The notes beneath the pieces were generated by a model that saw only the letters and a program-made list of their open reading frames with translations, was not told the origin of the DNA and ran no database searches. Positions 15,227-23,985 of a stretch of 64,000 bases of DNA are shown in pieces. Numbering within the stretch: the stretch's first letter is position 1; the number at the start of each line of letters is the position of its first letter. The stretch covers positions 29,263-93,262 of the forward strand of contig NZ_JABTTS010000026.1 in assembly GCF_018638295.1 (NCBI RefSeq), written 5' to 3'. This stretch comes from Streptomyces sp. CHD11 (GTDB lineage: Bacteria > Actinomycetota > Actinomycetes > Streptomycetales > Streptomycetaceae). The position numbers and the translations under genes were made by a program.

Positions 15227-16446
15227 CCGAACCCGTCGCCGTCACCGGCCTCGGCCTGCTCACCCCCGCCGGGGAGAGCACCGACGCCACCTGGGGCGGG
15301 GTCTGCCGTGGCGCCGGCACCGCGTCCCACGACCCGGCGCTGGCCGGCCTGCCCGTGGACATCTCCTGCCGTGTCCCCCTGGCCCGGGACGCCCTGGACC
15401 GGCGTGTCGGGCGCGCCGCCTGGCGCATGTCGCGCAACGCCGTACTCGCGGTGCTCGCCGCCCGTGAGGCGGTGCACGACGCCGGGCTCGATCCCCGCGC
15501 GTGGGACGGCGACCGGGTCGCCGTCGTCATCGGCTGCGGCATGGGGGCGGGCGCGGAACGCGAGGAACAGGCGGGGCGGCTGCGAGAACTGGGCGCCGAC
15601 ATGGTGTCCGCGCTCACCGTCCCCCAGATCATCCCGAACATGGCGGCCGGAGAGGTCTCCATCGACCTCGGGGCCCGCGGCCCGGGTCTCGCCCCCTCCA
15701 CCGCCTGCGCCTCCGGTGCCACCGCCGTCGCCGTCGCCCGCGACCTCCTGCTCCTGGGCCGGTGTGACATCGCCGTGGCCGGGGCCACCGAAGCCGCCGT
15801 CACCCCGCTGACGGTCACCGGCTTCTGGCGGGCGGGCTCGCTGTCCCGGCACACCGACGCGCCGGCCGGCGCGCCCCGGCCGTTCGCCGCCGGCCGGGAC
15901 GGCTTCGTGCCGGCAGAGGGCGCGGGCGTCCTCGTGCTGGAGCGGACCGGGCACGCGGCCGCCCGCGGTGCGCGCGTGCGCGCCCGGCTGGTGGGCTGCG
16001 GCAGCACCTCGGACGCCCATCACCCCACCGCGCCCGCCCCGGACGGCCGGGGCGCGGAGGCGGCTCTGCGCGCCGCCCTGGCGGACGCGGACCTGGCTCC
16101 GCACGACGTCGGCCACGTGAACGCCCACGGCACCTCCACACTGCTGGGCGACGCCGGCGAGGCGGCCCTGATCGCCCGGGTGCTGCCGCACCGGCCCGGC
16201 GTCACCGCGCCCAAGGGCGTGCTGGGACACAGTCTGGGCGCGGCGGGCGCCGTCGAGGCGGCGCTGACCGTGCTCACCCTTCAGCACGGCACGGTGCCGC
16301 CGGTCGCGAACCTGGACGCCCCGGCGCCCGGGTTCGACATCGACTGCGTCACCAAGGAGCCCCGCCGGCAGGACGTGCGCATCGCCGTCAGCCACTCCTT
16401 CGGCTTCGGCGGCCACAACGTCGTCCTCGTCCTGGCCAGGGCCTGA
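15223..16446 (+). CDS. KAS II (FabF-type) ketosynthase
   Basis: A 407-residue beta-ketoacyl-ACP synthase with complete catalytic residues: Cys162 (STACASG), His302 (NAHGTST), Lys331 and His336 (LGHSLGAAG). It elongates an acyl chain by decarboxylative condensation with malonyl-ACP. No chain-length-factor partner or ketoreductase stands next to it, so it is not a normal type II PKS pair. It may extend or prime a chain on the adjacent ACP before OleA acts. GTG 15223 overlaps the ACP stop. It is the last gene of the operon. The following 184 bp hold no further gene before the convergent permease. Confidence 0.9.
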   Translation: MTEPVAVTGLGLLTPAGESTDATWGGVCRGAGTASHDPALAGLPVDISCRVPLARDALDRRVGRAAWRMSRNAVLAVLAAREAVHDAGLDPRAWDGDRVAVVIGCGMGAGAEREEQAGRLRELGADMVSALTVPQIIPNMAAGEVSIDLGARGPGLAPSTACASGATAVAVARDLLLLGRCDIAVAGATEAAVTPLTVTGFWRAGSLSRHTDAPAGAPRPFAAGRDGFVPAEGAGVLVLERTGHAAARGARVRARLVGCGSTSDAHHPTAPAPDGRGAEAALRAALADADLAPHDVGHVNAHGTSTLLGDAGEAALIARVLPHRPGVTAPKGVLGHSLGAAGAVEAALTVLTLQHGTVPPVANLDAPAPGFDIDCVTKEPRRQDVRIAVSHSFGFGGHNVVLVLARA

Positions 16447-16630
16447 GGAAGGGTGTTCGGCCAGGTGGTGCGGGGCGTCCGGGCACCGGAGTGCGCGGAA
16501 CGGGGCACGGCAGGACGCCACCACCGGCGCGGCGGCCGGACGCGGGCCGGCCGGAGACGGGTCGGCCGGGCGCACGGCGGCGGGACGCCGCGCCGGTCGG
16601 CGGAGTGGGGGGCGGCCGGCCCGCGCCCGT

Positions 16631-18154
16631 TCAGCGGGGGTCCGGACCGCCGGACGGCCCGAGCGACGCCCCGGGTTCCGCCTCTTCCCGGGCCATACGG
16701 CTGTGGGTGCGGCCGTAGAGGAAGTAGACGACGATGCCGAGCGCCATCCAGATGCCGAAGCGGACCCAGGTCTCGGCGGGCAGGTTCAGCATCAGCCACA
16801 GGGAGGCGGCGACCGACACGATCGGCAGCAGCGGCACCCAGGGGGTGCGGAACGCCCGGTGCAGATCGGGCCGGGTCCTGCGGAGGATGAGCACACTGAT
16901 CGCGACGATGACGAAGGCGAACAGGGTGCCGATGTTCACCAGCGCGGCGAGTTCGTTCAGCGGGGTGAAGCCCGCGAGGACCGCGATGAGCACACCGAGC
17001 AGGATGGTCGGCCGGTGCGGGGTCCGGAACCGGGGGTGGACCCGGGAGAAGAACCTCGGCAGCAGTCCGTCGCGGCTCATCGCGAAGAAGACGCGGGTCT
17101 GGCCGAGCAGCAGGATCATGCACACGGTCGTCAGGCCGACGGCGGCCCCGAAGCTGATGAAGCCCGCGAACCAGGGGTGTCCGGTGGCCTTGAAGGCGTC
17201 CGCCAGCGGGGCGTCCACGGACAGCTCCCGGTAGTTCTGCATGCCGGTGACGACGATCGACACCAGCACGTACAGCACGGTGCAGATGATCAGGGAGCCG
17301 AGGATGCCGCGGGGCATGTCCCGCTGCGGGTTCCTGGTCTCCTCGGCCGCCGTGGCGACGATGTCGAAGCCGATGAAGGCGAAGAAGACCACCGAGGCGG
17401 CCGTGAAGATACCCATCACGCCGAAGTTGGCCGGGGCCCAGCCGAACATCAGCTGGATGAGCGGGGAGTCGAGACTGTCGCCGGCCGGCACGGGCCTGGA
17501 GTCCGGGATGAACGGGTCGTAGTTGTCCTTGGTGATGAAGAAGGCTCCGGCGATGATCACGACGAGGACCACGGTCACCTTGATGGCGACGACGACCGAG
17601 GTGACACGGGCGGACAGCTTCATGCCGAGGACGAGGATGCCGGTGAGCACCAGCACCAGGGCGGCGGCGAGGATGTCGAACCCGAAGGCGTCGGAGCCCT
17701 CGCGGCTGCCGAGGACCGCCGGCATCTGCCAGCCCGCGTTGTCCATGAGCGACTGGATGTAGCCCGACCAGCCGACGGCCACCACCGCCGTGCCGAGCGC
17801 GAACTCCAGGACCAGGTCCCAGCCGATGATCCAGGCCGGCAACTCGCCCAGGGAGGCGTACGAGAACGTGTAGGCGGAACCCGCGACCGGCACGGTGGAG
17901 GCGAACTCGGCGTAGCAGAGCGCGGCGAGCGCGCAGACGACACCGGCCACGACGAAGGCCACGGCGGTGGCCGGCCCGGCGTTGTCCTTGGCGACCGTGC
18001 CGGTGAGGACGAAGATGCCGGTGCCGATGATGACACCGACGCCGAACACGGTCAGGTCGACGGCGGACAGGGATTTCTTGAGCGCGTGCTCAGGTTCTTC
18101 CGTGTCACGGATGGACTGCTCGACCTTCTTCGTCCGGAAGAGGGGGCTTGTCAC
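16631..18154 (-). CDS. APC-family amino acid permease
   Basis: A 507-residue integral membrane protein with about 12 hydrophobic segments. TM1 carries the unwound GVGVIIGTGIF motif of the amino acid-polyamine-cation superfamily, and the segment FFAFIGFDIVATAAEETRNP is typical of cationic amino-acid transporters. It is therefore likely to import amino acids by proton symport; the substrate is not readable. The start GTG 18154 has GGGAGG six bases upstream; the open frame before it is not protein-like. It is convergent with the KAS II gene and lies downstream of dxs on the same strand, separated by a terminator. Confidence 0.9.
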   Translation of the reverse strand: MTSPLFRTKKVEQSIRDTEEPEHALKKSLSAVDLTVFGVGVIIGTGIFVLTGTVAKDNAGPATAVAFVVAGVVCALAALCYAEFASTVPVAGSAYTFSYASLGELPAWIIGWDLVLEFALGTAVVAVGWSGYIQSLMDNAGWQMPAVLGSREGSDAFGFDILAAALVLVLTGILVLGMKLSARVTSVVVAIKVTVVLVVIIAGAFFITKDNYDPFIPDSRPVPAGDSLDSPLIQLMFGWAPANFGVMGIFTAASVVFFAFIGFDIVATAAEETRNPQRDMPRGILGSLIICTVLYVLVSIVVTGMQNYRELSVDAPLADAFKATGHPWFAGFISFGAAVGLTTVCMILLLGQTRVFFAMSRDGLLPRFFSRVHPRFRTPHRPTILLGVLIAVLAGFTPLNELAALVNIGTLFAFVIVAISVLILRRTRPDLHRAFRTPWVPLLPIVSVAASLWLMLNLPAETWVRFGIWMALGIVVYFLYGRTHSRMAREEAEPGASLGPSGGPDPR

Positions 18155-18238
18155 GGGTACCTCCCACGCTTGTCGTCCTCGACATGATCGAGAGGGGGCA
18201 CACCTCGTATGCCCCCGCGCGGGCGTTCTCACGCGAAT

Positions 18239-18278
18239 GGGCCGCGCGCGCCACTCTTCACGGTGGCGCGGGCGGCCC
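18239..18278 (-). terminator. Terminator downstream of dxs
   Basis: Two 16-base arms (18239-18254 and 18263-18278) pair with one mismatch around an eight-base loop. The hairpin begins 26 bp beyond the dxs stop and would separate dxs from the permease gene. A weaker hairpin with GGGGGCA/TGCCCCC arms follows at about 18194-18216, in the permease leader. Confidence 0.75.
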
Positions 18279-18303
18279 ATCCGGGCGACAGGTGGACGGC
18301 GGG

Positions 18304-20238
18304 TCAGTCGCGGGCCGGCTGCACCGAATCGACGGCGTCCGCGGACGGGCGCTCGTATCCGCCGTCGAGCTTCGCCACCAGGCCGGTGACCTGACGGGCG
18401 ATGTCGGGGGCGGTCAGCCCGATCTCCGCCAGGACCTCGGCGCGCGAGGCGTGGTCGAGGAAGCGCGGCGGGATGCCGAAGTCGCGCAGGGGGACGTCCA
18501 CGCCGGCGTCGCGCAGGGCCTGGGCGATCGTCGAGCCGACGCCGCCGACGCGGGAGTTGTCCTCGACGGTGACGACGACCCGGTGCTTCCCGGCGAGCGG
18601 CGCCATCGCCTCGTCCACGGGCTTGACCCAGCGCGGGTCGACGACGGTGGTGGAGATGCCCTGCCGGTTCAGCAGTCCGGCGATCTCCAGGCACATCGGC
18701 GCGAGAGCTCCGACGGACACCAGGAGCACGTCGGGCGTGTCGGTGCCGGGCTCGCGCAGGACGTCCATGCCGCCGACGCGGCCCACGGCGGGCACGGCGG
18801 GGCCGACGGCGCCCTTGGAGAAGCGGACCACGGTGGGGGCGTCATCGACGGCCGTGGCCTCGCGCAGCTGGGCGCGGACCTGGTCGGCGTCGCGCGGGGC
18901 GGCGAGCCGCAGTCCGGGGACGACCTGGAGGAGGGACATGTCCCACATGCCGTTGTGGGAGGGGCCGTCGGTGCCGGTGACTCCGGCCCGGTCGAGCACG
19001 AACGTCACGCCGCACCTGTGCAGTGCCACGTCCATCAGCACCTGGTCGAAGGCGCGGTTGAGGAAGGTCGCGTACACGGCGAAGACGGGGTGCACCCCGG
19101 CGTGGGCCAGGCCGGCCGCGGAGACGGCGCCGTGCTGCTCGGCGATGCCGACGTCGTAGACCCGGTCGGGGAAGCGCTTGGCGAACTTGTCGAGGCCGAC
19201 CGGCTGGAGCATGGCGGCGGTGATGGCGACGATGTCGTCGCGCTCCTCGCCGAGCTTCACCATCTCCTCGCCGAAGACACTCGTCCAGTCGGCGCCGGAG
19301 CTGGCGATCGGCAGGCCGGTGTCGGGGTGGATCTTGCCGACGGCGTGGAAGCGGTCGGCCTCGTCCGCCAGGGCGGGCTGGTAGCCGCGGCCCTTCTCGG
19401 TGAGGCAGTGCACGATCACCGGGCCGCCGAAGCGCTTGGCGCGGGTCAGGGCGGACTCCAGGGCCTCGATGTCGTGGCCGTCGATGGGGCCGACGTACTT
19501 CAGGCCGAGGTCCTCGAACATGCCCTGCGGGGCGATGAAGTCCTTGAGACCCTTCTTCGCGCCGTGCAGCGTGTCGAAGAGGGGCTTGCCGACGACCGGG
19601 GTGCGCTCCAGGAGGTCCTTGGTGCGGGTCAGGAAGCGCTCGTAGCCGTCGGTGGTGCGCAGGGTCGCCAGGTGGTTGGCGAGGCCGCCGATGGTGGGCG
19701 AGTAGGAGCGCTCGTTGTCGTTGACGACGATGACGAGCGGGCGGTCCCTGGCGTCGGCGATGTTGTTCAGCGCCTCCCAGGCCATGCCGCCGGTGAGCGC
19801 GCCGTCACCGATGACGGCGACGACGTGGCTGTCGTCCCGCTTCCTGATCTGGTTGGCCTTGGCGATGCCGTCGGCCCAGCCGAGCACGGTGGAGGCGTGG
19901 CTGTTCTCGATGACGTCGTGCTCGGACTCCTCCTGCGAGGGGTAACCGGACAGGCCGCCCTTCATCTTCAGCCTGGAGAAGTCCTGGCGGCCGGTCAGCA
20001 GTTTGTGCACGTAGGACTGGTGGCCGGTGTCCCAGAGCACTTTGTCCTTGGGCGACTCGAAGACCCGGTGCAGGGCGATGGTGAGCTCCACCACACCGAG
20101 GTTGGGGCCGAGGTGGCCGCCGGTCTTGGAGACCGCGTCGACGAGGAAGGTCCGGATCTCCCCGGCCAGCCGGTCGAGCTCCTCCGGGCTGAGCCGGTCC
20201 AGATCGCGCGGTCCCCTGATGCGGGTCAGCAGCGGCAC
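18304..20238 (-). CDS. dxs: 1-deoxy-D-xylulose-5-phosphate synthase
   Basis: A 644-residue ThDP enzyme. It joins pyruvate and glyceraldehyde-3-phosphate in the first step of the MEP isoprenoid pathway. Visible are the N-terminal LGVVELTIALH, the His of DTGHQSYVHKLLTGR, the ThDP/Mg motif GDGALTGGMAWEALNN and the transketolase pyrimidine-domain segment YDVGIAEQHGA with its catalytic Glu. The length is normal for the family. GTG 20238 follows GGAGG at good spacing. Streptomyces often have two dxs paralogues; which one this is cannot be told, though from memory the neighbourhood matches SCO6013. Confidence 0.96.
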   Translation of the reverse strand: MPLLTRIRGPRDLDRLSPEELDRLAGEIRTFLVDAVSKTGGHLGPNLGVVELTIALHRVFESPKDKVLWDTGHQSYVHKLLTGRQDFSRLKMKGGLSGYPSQEESEHDVIENSHASTVLGWADGIAKANQIRKRDDSHVVAVIGDGALTGGMAWEALNNIADARDRPLVIVVNDNERSYSPTIGGLANHLATLRTTDGYERFLTRTKDLLERTPVVGKPLFDTLHGAKKGLKDFIAPQGMFEDLGLKYVGPIDGHDIEALESALTRAKRFGGPVIVHCLTEKGRGYQPALADEADRFHAVGKIHPDTGLPIASSGADWTSVFGEEMVKLGEERDDIVAITAAMLQPVGLDKFAKRFPDRVYDVGIAEQHGAVSAAGLAHAGVHPVFAVYATFLNRAFDQVLMDVALHRCGVTFVLDRAGVTGTDGPSHNGMWDMSLLQVVPGLRLAAPRDADQVRAQLREATAVDDAPTVVRFSKGAVGPAVPAVGRVGGMDVLREPGTDTPDVLLVSVGALAPMCLEIAGLLNRQGISTTVVDPRWVKPVDEAMAPLAGKHRVVVTVEDNSRVGGVGSTIAQALRDAGVDVPLRDFGIPPRFLDHASRAEVLAEIGLTAPDIARQVTGLVAKLDGGYERPSADAVDSVQPARD

Positions 20239-20380
20239 CCGTGCCTCCTTGCAGTAGAGCTGATCGAGCTGTTTCCGGGCGGGTCGAGTCTAATGTTCCG
20301 CTCGGCCGACGGGCCCTCGGGCCGTGCGTCGTACATCACCCGATCAGCAGTACCCCGGATGCCCACGTCCTACGACACGG

Positions 20381-20415
20381 CTGTTGCCCGGCACCGACGA
20401 GGCACCGGGCAACAG
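20381..20415 (-). terminator. Terminator of the xylFGH operon
   Basis: Perfect 11-base arms (CTGTTGCCCGG at 20381-20391 and its complement at 20405-20415) close a 13-base loop about 75 bp after the xylH stop on the minus strand. Confidence 0.75.
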
Positions 20416-20490
20416 CGACGCCCTCAGGGGCGCGGGACCGTTTCACCGTGCGGCTCCGCCGCGCGGGCGCGATCAGCCACAGCGGAACCG

Positions 20491-21783
20491 CTACGCGCGG
20501 CCGGCGGTCCTCTGCGTCTTCCGGGTGACCGCGTCGATGACGACGGTCGCCAGCAGCACACCACCGGTGATCATGTACTGCACCGGCGAGGCGATACCTT
20601 CCAGCGCCAGGCCGTACGTGATCGAGATGATGACCATCACACCGAGCAGCGCGTTCCACGTGCGGCCGCGGCCACCGAAGAGCGACGTACCGCCGATGAC
20701 GGCCGCGGCGATGACGTTCATCAGGAACTCGCCGGTGCCCGCGCCCTGGTTGGCGGAGGCGATCTTCGAGGCGACGAACAGACCGCCGATCGCGGCGAAG
20801 GTACCGGCGATCGCGAAGACCGAGATCCGGACCATCTCCACGTTGATGCCCGCGCGGCGGGACGCCTCGACGCTGCCGCCGAGTGCGAAGACCATGCGGC
20901 CGTAGGCGGTGCGGCGCAGCACGAAGTCCGTGAGGACCAGGAAGGCCAGGAAGATCACCACGGCCAGCGGCAGGCCCTTGTACTGGTTGAAGACGATCGC
21001 CGCGGCGAACGCCAGGACGGCCAGCAGCACGGTCCGCACGATGATCTCGTTCAGCGGGCGGGACGGCACCCCGGCGGCCTCGCGGCGGCGGTTGTCGAAG
21101 AACGCGGAGAGGAAGTACCCCGCGGTCACCAGGATCGCCAGGCCGTAGGCGGCTGCCACATCGCTGAAGTAGTAGCTGGTCAGCTTGACGACGATGCCCT
21201 CGGAGTCGAGGTTGATCGTGCCGTTGCTGCCGAGGATCCACAGCATGAAGCCCTGCCAGAACAGCAGGCCGGCCAGGGTCACGGCGAAGGCCGGAACGCC
21301 GATACGGGCGAACACGAAACCGTGGATGGCGCCGGCCGCCGTGCCGGTGAGAATCGCCAGCACGAGGGCCAGGAACTCGTTCATCCCGTGGGTGACGCTC
21401 ATGACCGCGAAGGCGGCGCCCGCGACACCGCTGACCGAGCCGACCGACAGGTCGATCTCGCCGAGCAGCAGGACGAAGACGATGCCGACGGCGATCATGC
21501 CCGTGCCCACCATGGCGACGGACATGTCGGAGAAGTTGCCGGCGGTGAGGAAGTTGGAGTTCAGGCCGGTGAAGATGCCCCAGATGATCAGCAGGCCGAC
21601 CACCACGGGGATGGAGCCGAGGTCACCGGCCTTCATCTTCCGCTTGAACTCGCTCAGGTAGCCCGCGAAGCCCTGTTCGCGGACCAGCAGCCGGGGGTCG
21701 ACCACGGTGACCGCGGCGGCGGCCGCCTCGGAATTCTCCACGGCGTGGTCCTCGGCGGGGGCGGAGGTCTTTTCGGTGCTCAC
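20491..21783 (-). CDS. xylH: Sugar ABC transporter permease, XylH-like
   Basis: A 430-residue permease of the ribose/xylose (BPD_transp_2) class with about ten hydrophobic segments and the conserved GEIDLSVGSVSG and GGRGRTWNALLG loops that contact the ATPase. Length and motifs match XylH, which is longer than RbsC. GTG 21783 overlaps the xylG stop by 4 bp. It is the last gene of xylFGH and is followed by a terminator. Xylose specificity rests on synteny with the S. coelicolor xylFGH-rok7B7 locus, recalled from memory. Confidence 0.9.
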   Translation of the reverse strand: MSTEKTSAPAEDHAVENSEAAAAAVTVVDPRLLVREQGFAGYLSEFKRKMKAGDLGSIPVVVGLLIIWGIFTGLNSNFLTAGNFSDMSVAMVGTGMIAVGIVFVLLLGEIDLSVGSVSGVAGAAFAVMSVTHGMNEFLALVLAILTGTAAGAIHGFVFARIGVPAFAVTLAGLLFWQGFMLWILGSNGTINLDSEGIVVKLTSYYFSDVAAAYGLAILVTAGYFLSAFFDNRRREAAGVPSRPLNEIIVRTVLLAVLAFAAAIVFNQYKGLPLAVVIFLAFLVLTDFVLRRTAYGRMVFALGGSVEASRRAGINVEMVRISVFAIAGTFAAIGGLFVASKIASANQGAGTGEFLMNVIAAAVIGGTSLFGGRGRTWNALLGVMVIISITYGLALEGIASPVQYMITGGVLLATVVIDAVTRKTQRTAGRA

Positions 21784-22562
21784 TTCTTGATCTCCCCATT
21801 GGTGCGCGCCGCACGACGGGTCACGGCGTTTTCCGTGGCGCCCGTGATGGCGGAGATGATCTCTTCCTGCGAGGTCGACTTGACCTCGAAGACGCCGTTG
21901 TTGCGCCCCAGGCGCAGGACGGCGACCTTGTCCGCCACGGCCTTCACATCGGCCATGTTGTGGCTGATGAGGATGACCGCGTGACCGCGCTCGCGCAGCC
22001 GCTCGACCAGGTCGAGGACCTGCGCGGTCTGCTCGACGCCGAGGGCGGCGGTGGGCTCGTCGAGGATCACCAGCTTGGGCTCGCCGAGCATGGAGCGGGC
22101 GATGGCCACGACCTGGCGCTGGCCTCCGGAGAGGGAGGCGATCGGGATCCGGACGCTGGGGATGCGGATCGAGAGCGTGTCGAGGAGCTCGCGGGAACGG
22201 CGCTCCATCTCCACCTCGTCCAGGACACCGCGCCTGCGGAGCTCCCGGCCCAGGTAGAGGTTGCCGACGACATCGATGTTGTCGCACAGCGCGAGATCCT
22301 GGTAGACCGTCGCGATGCCCAGGTTCTGGGCGTCGTGCGGCCGGTTGATCTGGACGCCCTTTCCGCTCCATTCGATGATGCCCTCATCGATGGGGTGCAC
22401 GCCGGCGATCGTCTTGACCAGCGTGGACTTTCCGGCACCGTTGTCGCCCACCAGGGCGACCACCTCACCGGCGTGGACCTCAAGCTCTACGTCGGTGAGC
22501 GCCTGAACGGCACCGAACCGCTTGGAGACCCCGCGCAACGCCAGCACGGGCGTAGCGGACAC
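21780..22562 (-). CDS. xylG: Sugar ABC transporter ATPase, XylG-like single-domain form
   Basis: A 260-residue ATPase with Walker A GDNGAGKST, signature LSGGQRQ, Walker B LVILDEP and the switch His of ISHN. Most XylG/RbsA proteins have two fused ATPase domains (about 500 residues); this has one, as FrcA-type proteins do, so it probably works as a homodimer. The start is set at GTG 22562 because AAGGAG abuts ATG 22571, which is too close, and lies nine bases before the GTG. It sits between xylF and xylH. Confidence 0.9.
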   Translation of the reverse strand: MSATPVLALRGVSKRFGAVQALTDVELEVHAGEVVALVGDNGAGKSTLVKTIAGVHPIDEGIIEWSGKGVQINRPHDAQNLGIATVYQDLALCDNIDVVGNLYLGRELRRRGVLDEVEMERRSRELLDTLSIRIPSVRIPIASLSGGQRQVVAIARSMLGEPKLVILDEPTAALGVEQTAQVLDLVERLRERGHAVILISHNMADVKAVADKVAVLRLGRNNGVFEVKSTSQEEIISAITGATENAVTRRAARTNGEIKK

Positions 22563-22622
22563 GTGAACCATCTCCTTCGCCGCCTGACCCGGCGGGAGGT
22601 TGTGCTGAGTATTTGGGGGGTG

Positions 22623-22679
22623 TTCCGTCCGGTGCCCCGCCTAGCTTGCGGGGCTGTTGTGTGCGGGGCACCGGCGGAA
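22623..22679 (-). promoter_or_regulatory. Long stem-loop between xylF and xylG
   Basis: Left arm 22623-22640 pairs with right arm 22663-22679 along 17 bp with one bulged base. A second, competing small hairpin, CCCCGC/GCGGGG at 22635-22653, uses the inner part of the left arm. It lies after the binding-protein gene, where such hairpins protect the upstream mRNA and reduce read-through. Confidence 0.7.
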
Positions 22680-22752
22680 GCGTGCGGCAGTCGGTCCCGA
22701 GAGGGGGTCCGGGTCGCGGACTCCCTCATGTGTCACGGGACGGAGGGACTGC

Positions 22753-23865
22753 TTACTTGAGGCCGATCTTGTCGCAGGCGGCCTTGTACTTGTCGGTGCA
22801 GATCTCCTGGACGGTGTAGATGCCGTCCTTGATCACCGTCTCGTTGATGTTCTCCTGGGTCAGCGACACGACCGGGACGAGGACGGACGGGACACCCTTG
22901 GTGGTGGGGCTGTCGACCTTGTCCTTGGCGACGGAGTCCAGCGACTTGCCCTGGGCGAGCAGGACGGCCAGCTCCGCGGCGACGCTCGCCTCCTGCGGGA
23001 AGGGCTTGTAGACGCTCATGAACTGCTCACCGGTGACGATGCGCTGCACGCCCGCGAGCTCGGCGTCCTGGCCGGTGACCGGGACGTCGGCGATGCCGGC
23101 CGCCTTCAGGGCGGTGATGATGCCGCCCGCCATGCCGTCGTTGGCGGAGTAGACGCCGACGATCTTGTCCTTGCCGAGGGCGGAGATGGCGCCCTCCATG
23201 TTGGCGTTGGCGTTCTCCGGCTTCCACTCCTTGGTGTCGTACTCGCGGCCGACCTTCACCTTGCCGTCGAGGACGGAGTGCGCGCCCTCCTTGAACATGG
23301 CGGCGTTCGGGTCGGTGGCGGACCCGTTCATCATGACGATCTGGCCGCCCTCGGCCTTGTCGCCCAGCGCCTCCAGCAGGGCCTCGCCCTGGGTCTTGCC
23401 GACGGTCACGTTGTCGAACGAGGTGTAGGCGTCGATCGGGCCCTCGGCGAGACGGTCGTAGGCGACGACCGGGATGCCGGCGTCCTTGGCGTTCTTCACC
23501 GAGCCGGCGATGGCCTTCGCGTCGACCGCGTCCACGATGAGGACGTCCACCTTGTTGGTGATCATCGTGTCGACCTGCTGGTTCTGCAGGCTGGCGTCCT
23601 GCTTGGCGTTGGCGTAGACGACCTCGGCCTTGTTGTTCGTGAGCTCCTTGACCTTCTTCTCGATCAAGGGCTTGTCGAACTTCTCGTACCGCGCGGTCTG
23701 GTTCTCCGGCAGGAGCAGGCCGACCTTGATGTCGTCGCCCTTGGCGGCGGAGTCACCGGAGTCCTTCTTGTCGCCGGACTCGGCGGCGCTGCCGCAAGCG
23801 GCGAGCGAGACGGCCATCGCACCTGCGGCAACGGCAAAGGCTGCACGACGCATACGCGTGTTCAT
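22753..23865 (-). CDS. xylF: Xylose-type sugar-binding lipoprotein
   Basis: A 370-residue periplasmic-binding-protein type 1 lipoprotein. The signal peptide ends in the lipobox LAAC (Cys about 24), followed by an acidic/Ser linker. The two-lobe Peripla_BP_4 domain begins at IKVGLLLPENQTARYE, the XylF-like opening, and includes DVLIVDAVDAKAI and VTGQDAELAGVQRI. It delivers xylose or a related pentose to XylGH. GGGAGG lies eight bases before ATG 23865. It is transcribed after rok with 120 bp between, where a palindrome lies. Confidence 0.92.
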   Translation of the reverse strand: MNTRMRRAAFAVAAGAMAVSLAACGSAAESGDKKDSGDSAAKGDDIKVGLLLPENQTARYEKFDKPLIEKKVKELTNNKAEVVYANAKQDASLQNQQVDTMITNKVDVLIVDAVDAKAIAGSVKNAKDAGIPVVAYDRLAEGPIDAYTSFDNVTVGKTQGEALLEALGDKAEGGQIVMMNGSATDPNAAMFKEGAHSVLDGKVKVGREYDTKEWKPENANANMEGAISALGKDKIVGVYSANDGMAGGIITALKAAGIADVPVTGQDAELAGVQRIVTGEQFMSVYKPFPQEASVAAELAVLLAQGKSLDSVAKDKVDSPTTKGVPSVLVPVVSLTQENINETVIKDGIYTVQEICTDKYKAACDKIGLK

Positions 23866-23961
23866 TCAGAAACCTCCCTGACGAGGCCGCGTCCTTGCGG
23901 CCGAGGTGGCTGGAAGTCAACTCGGCCACGCGTGCGACGTCAAGAAGTAAATCCTTAACGA

Positions 23962-23979
23962 GATGGCAACGGTGCCATC
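23962..23979 (-). promoter_or_regulatory. Inverted repeat upstream of xylF, candidate ROK operator
   Basis: GATGGCA-N4-TGCCATC is a perfect 7-bp inverted repeat lying between the rok stop and xylF, about 100 bp before the xylF start. Its place fits an operator for the neighbouring ROK protein; binding is inferred only. Confidence 0.5.
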
Positions 23980-23985
23980 CGTTCT

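Noticed and set aside
18148..21984. A 1278-codon open frame on the plus strand across dxs and xylH
   Set aside because: It crosses two well-supported minus-strand genes and their terminator; only the minus-strand frames give known proteins.
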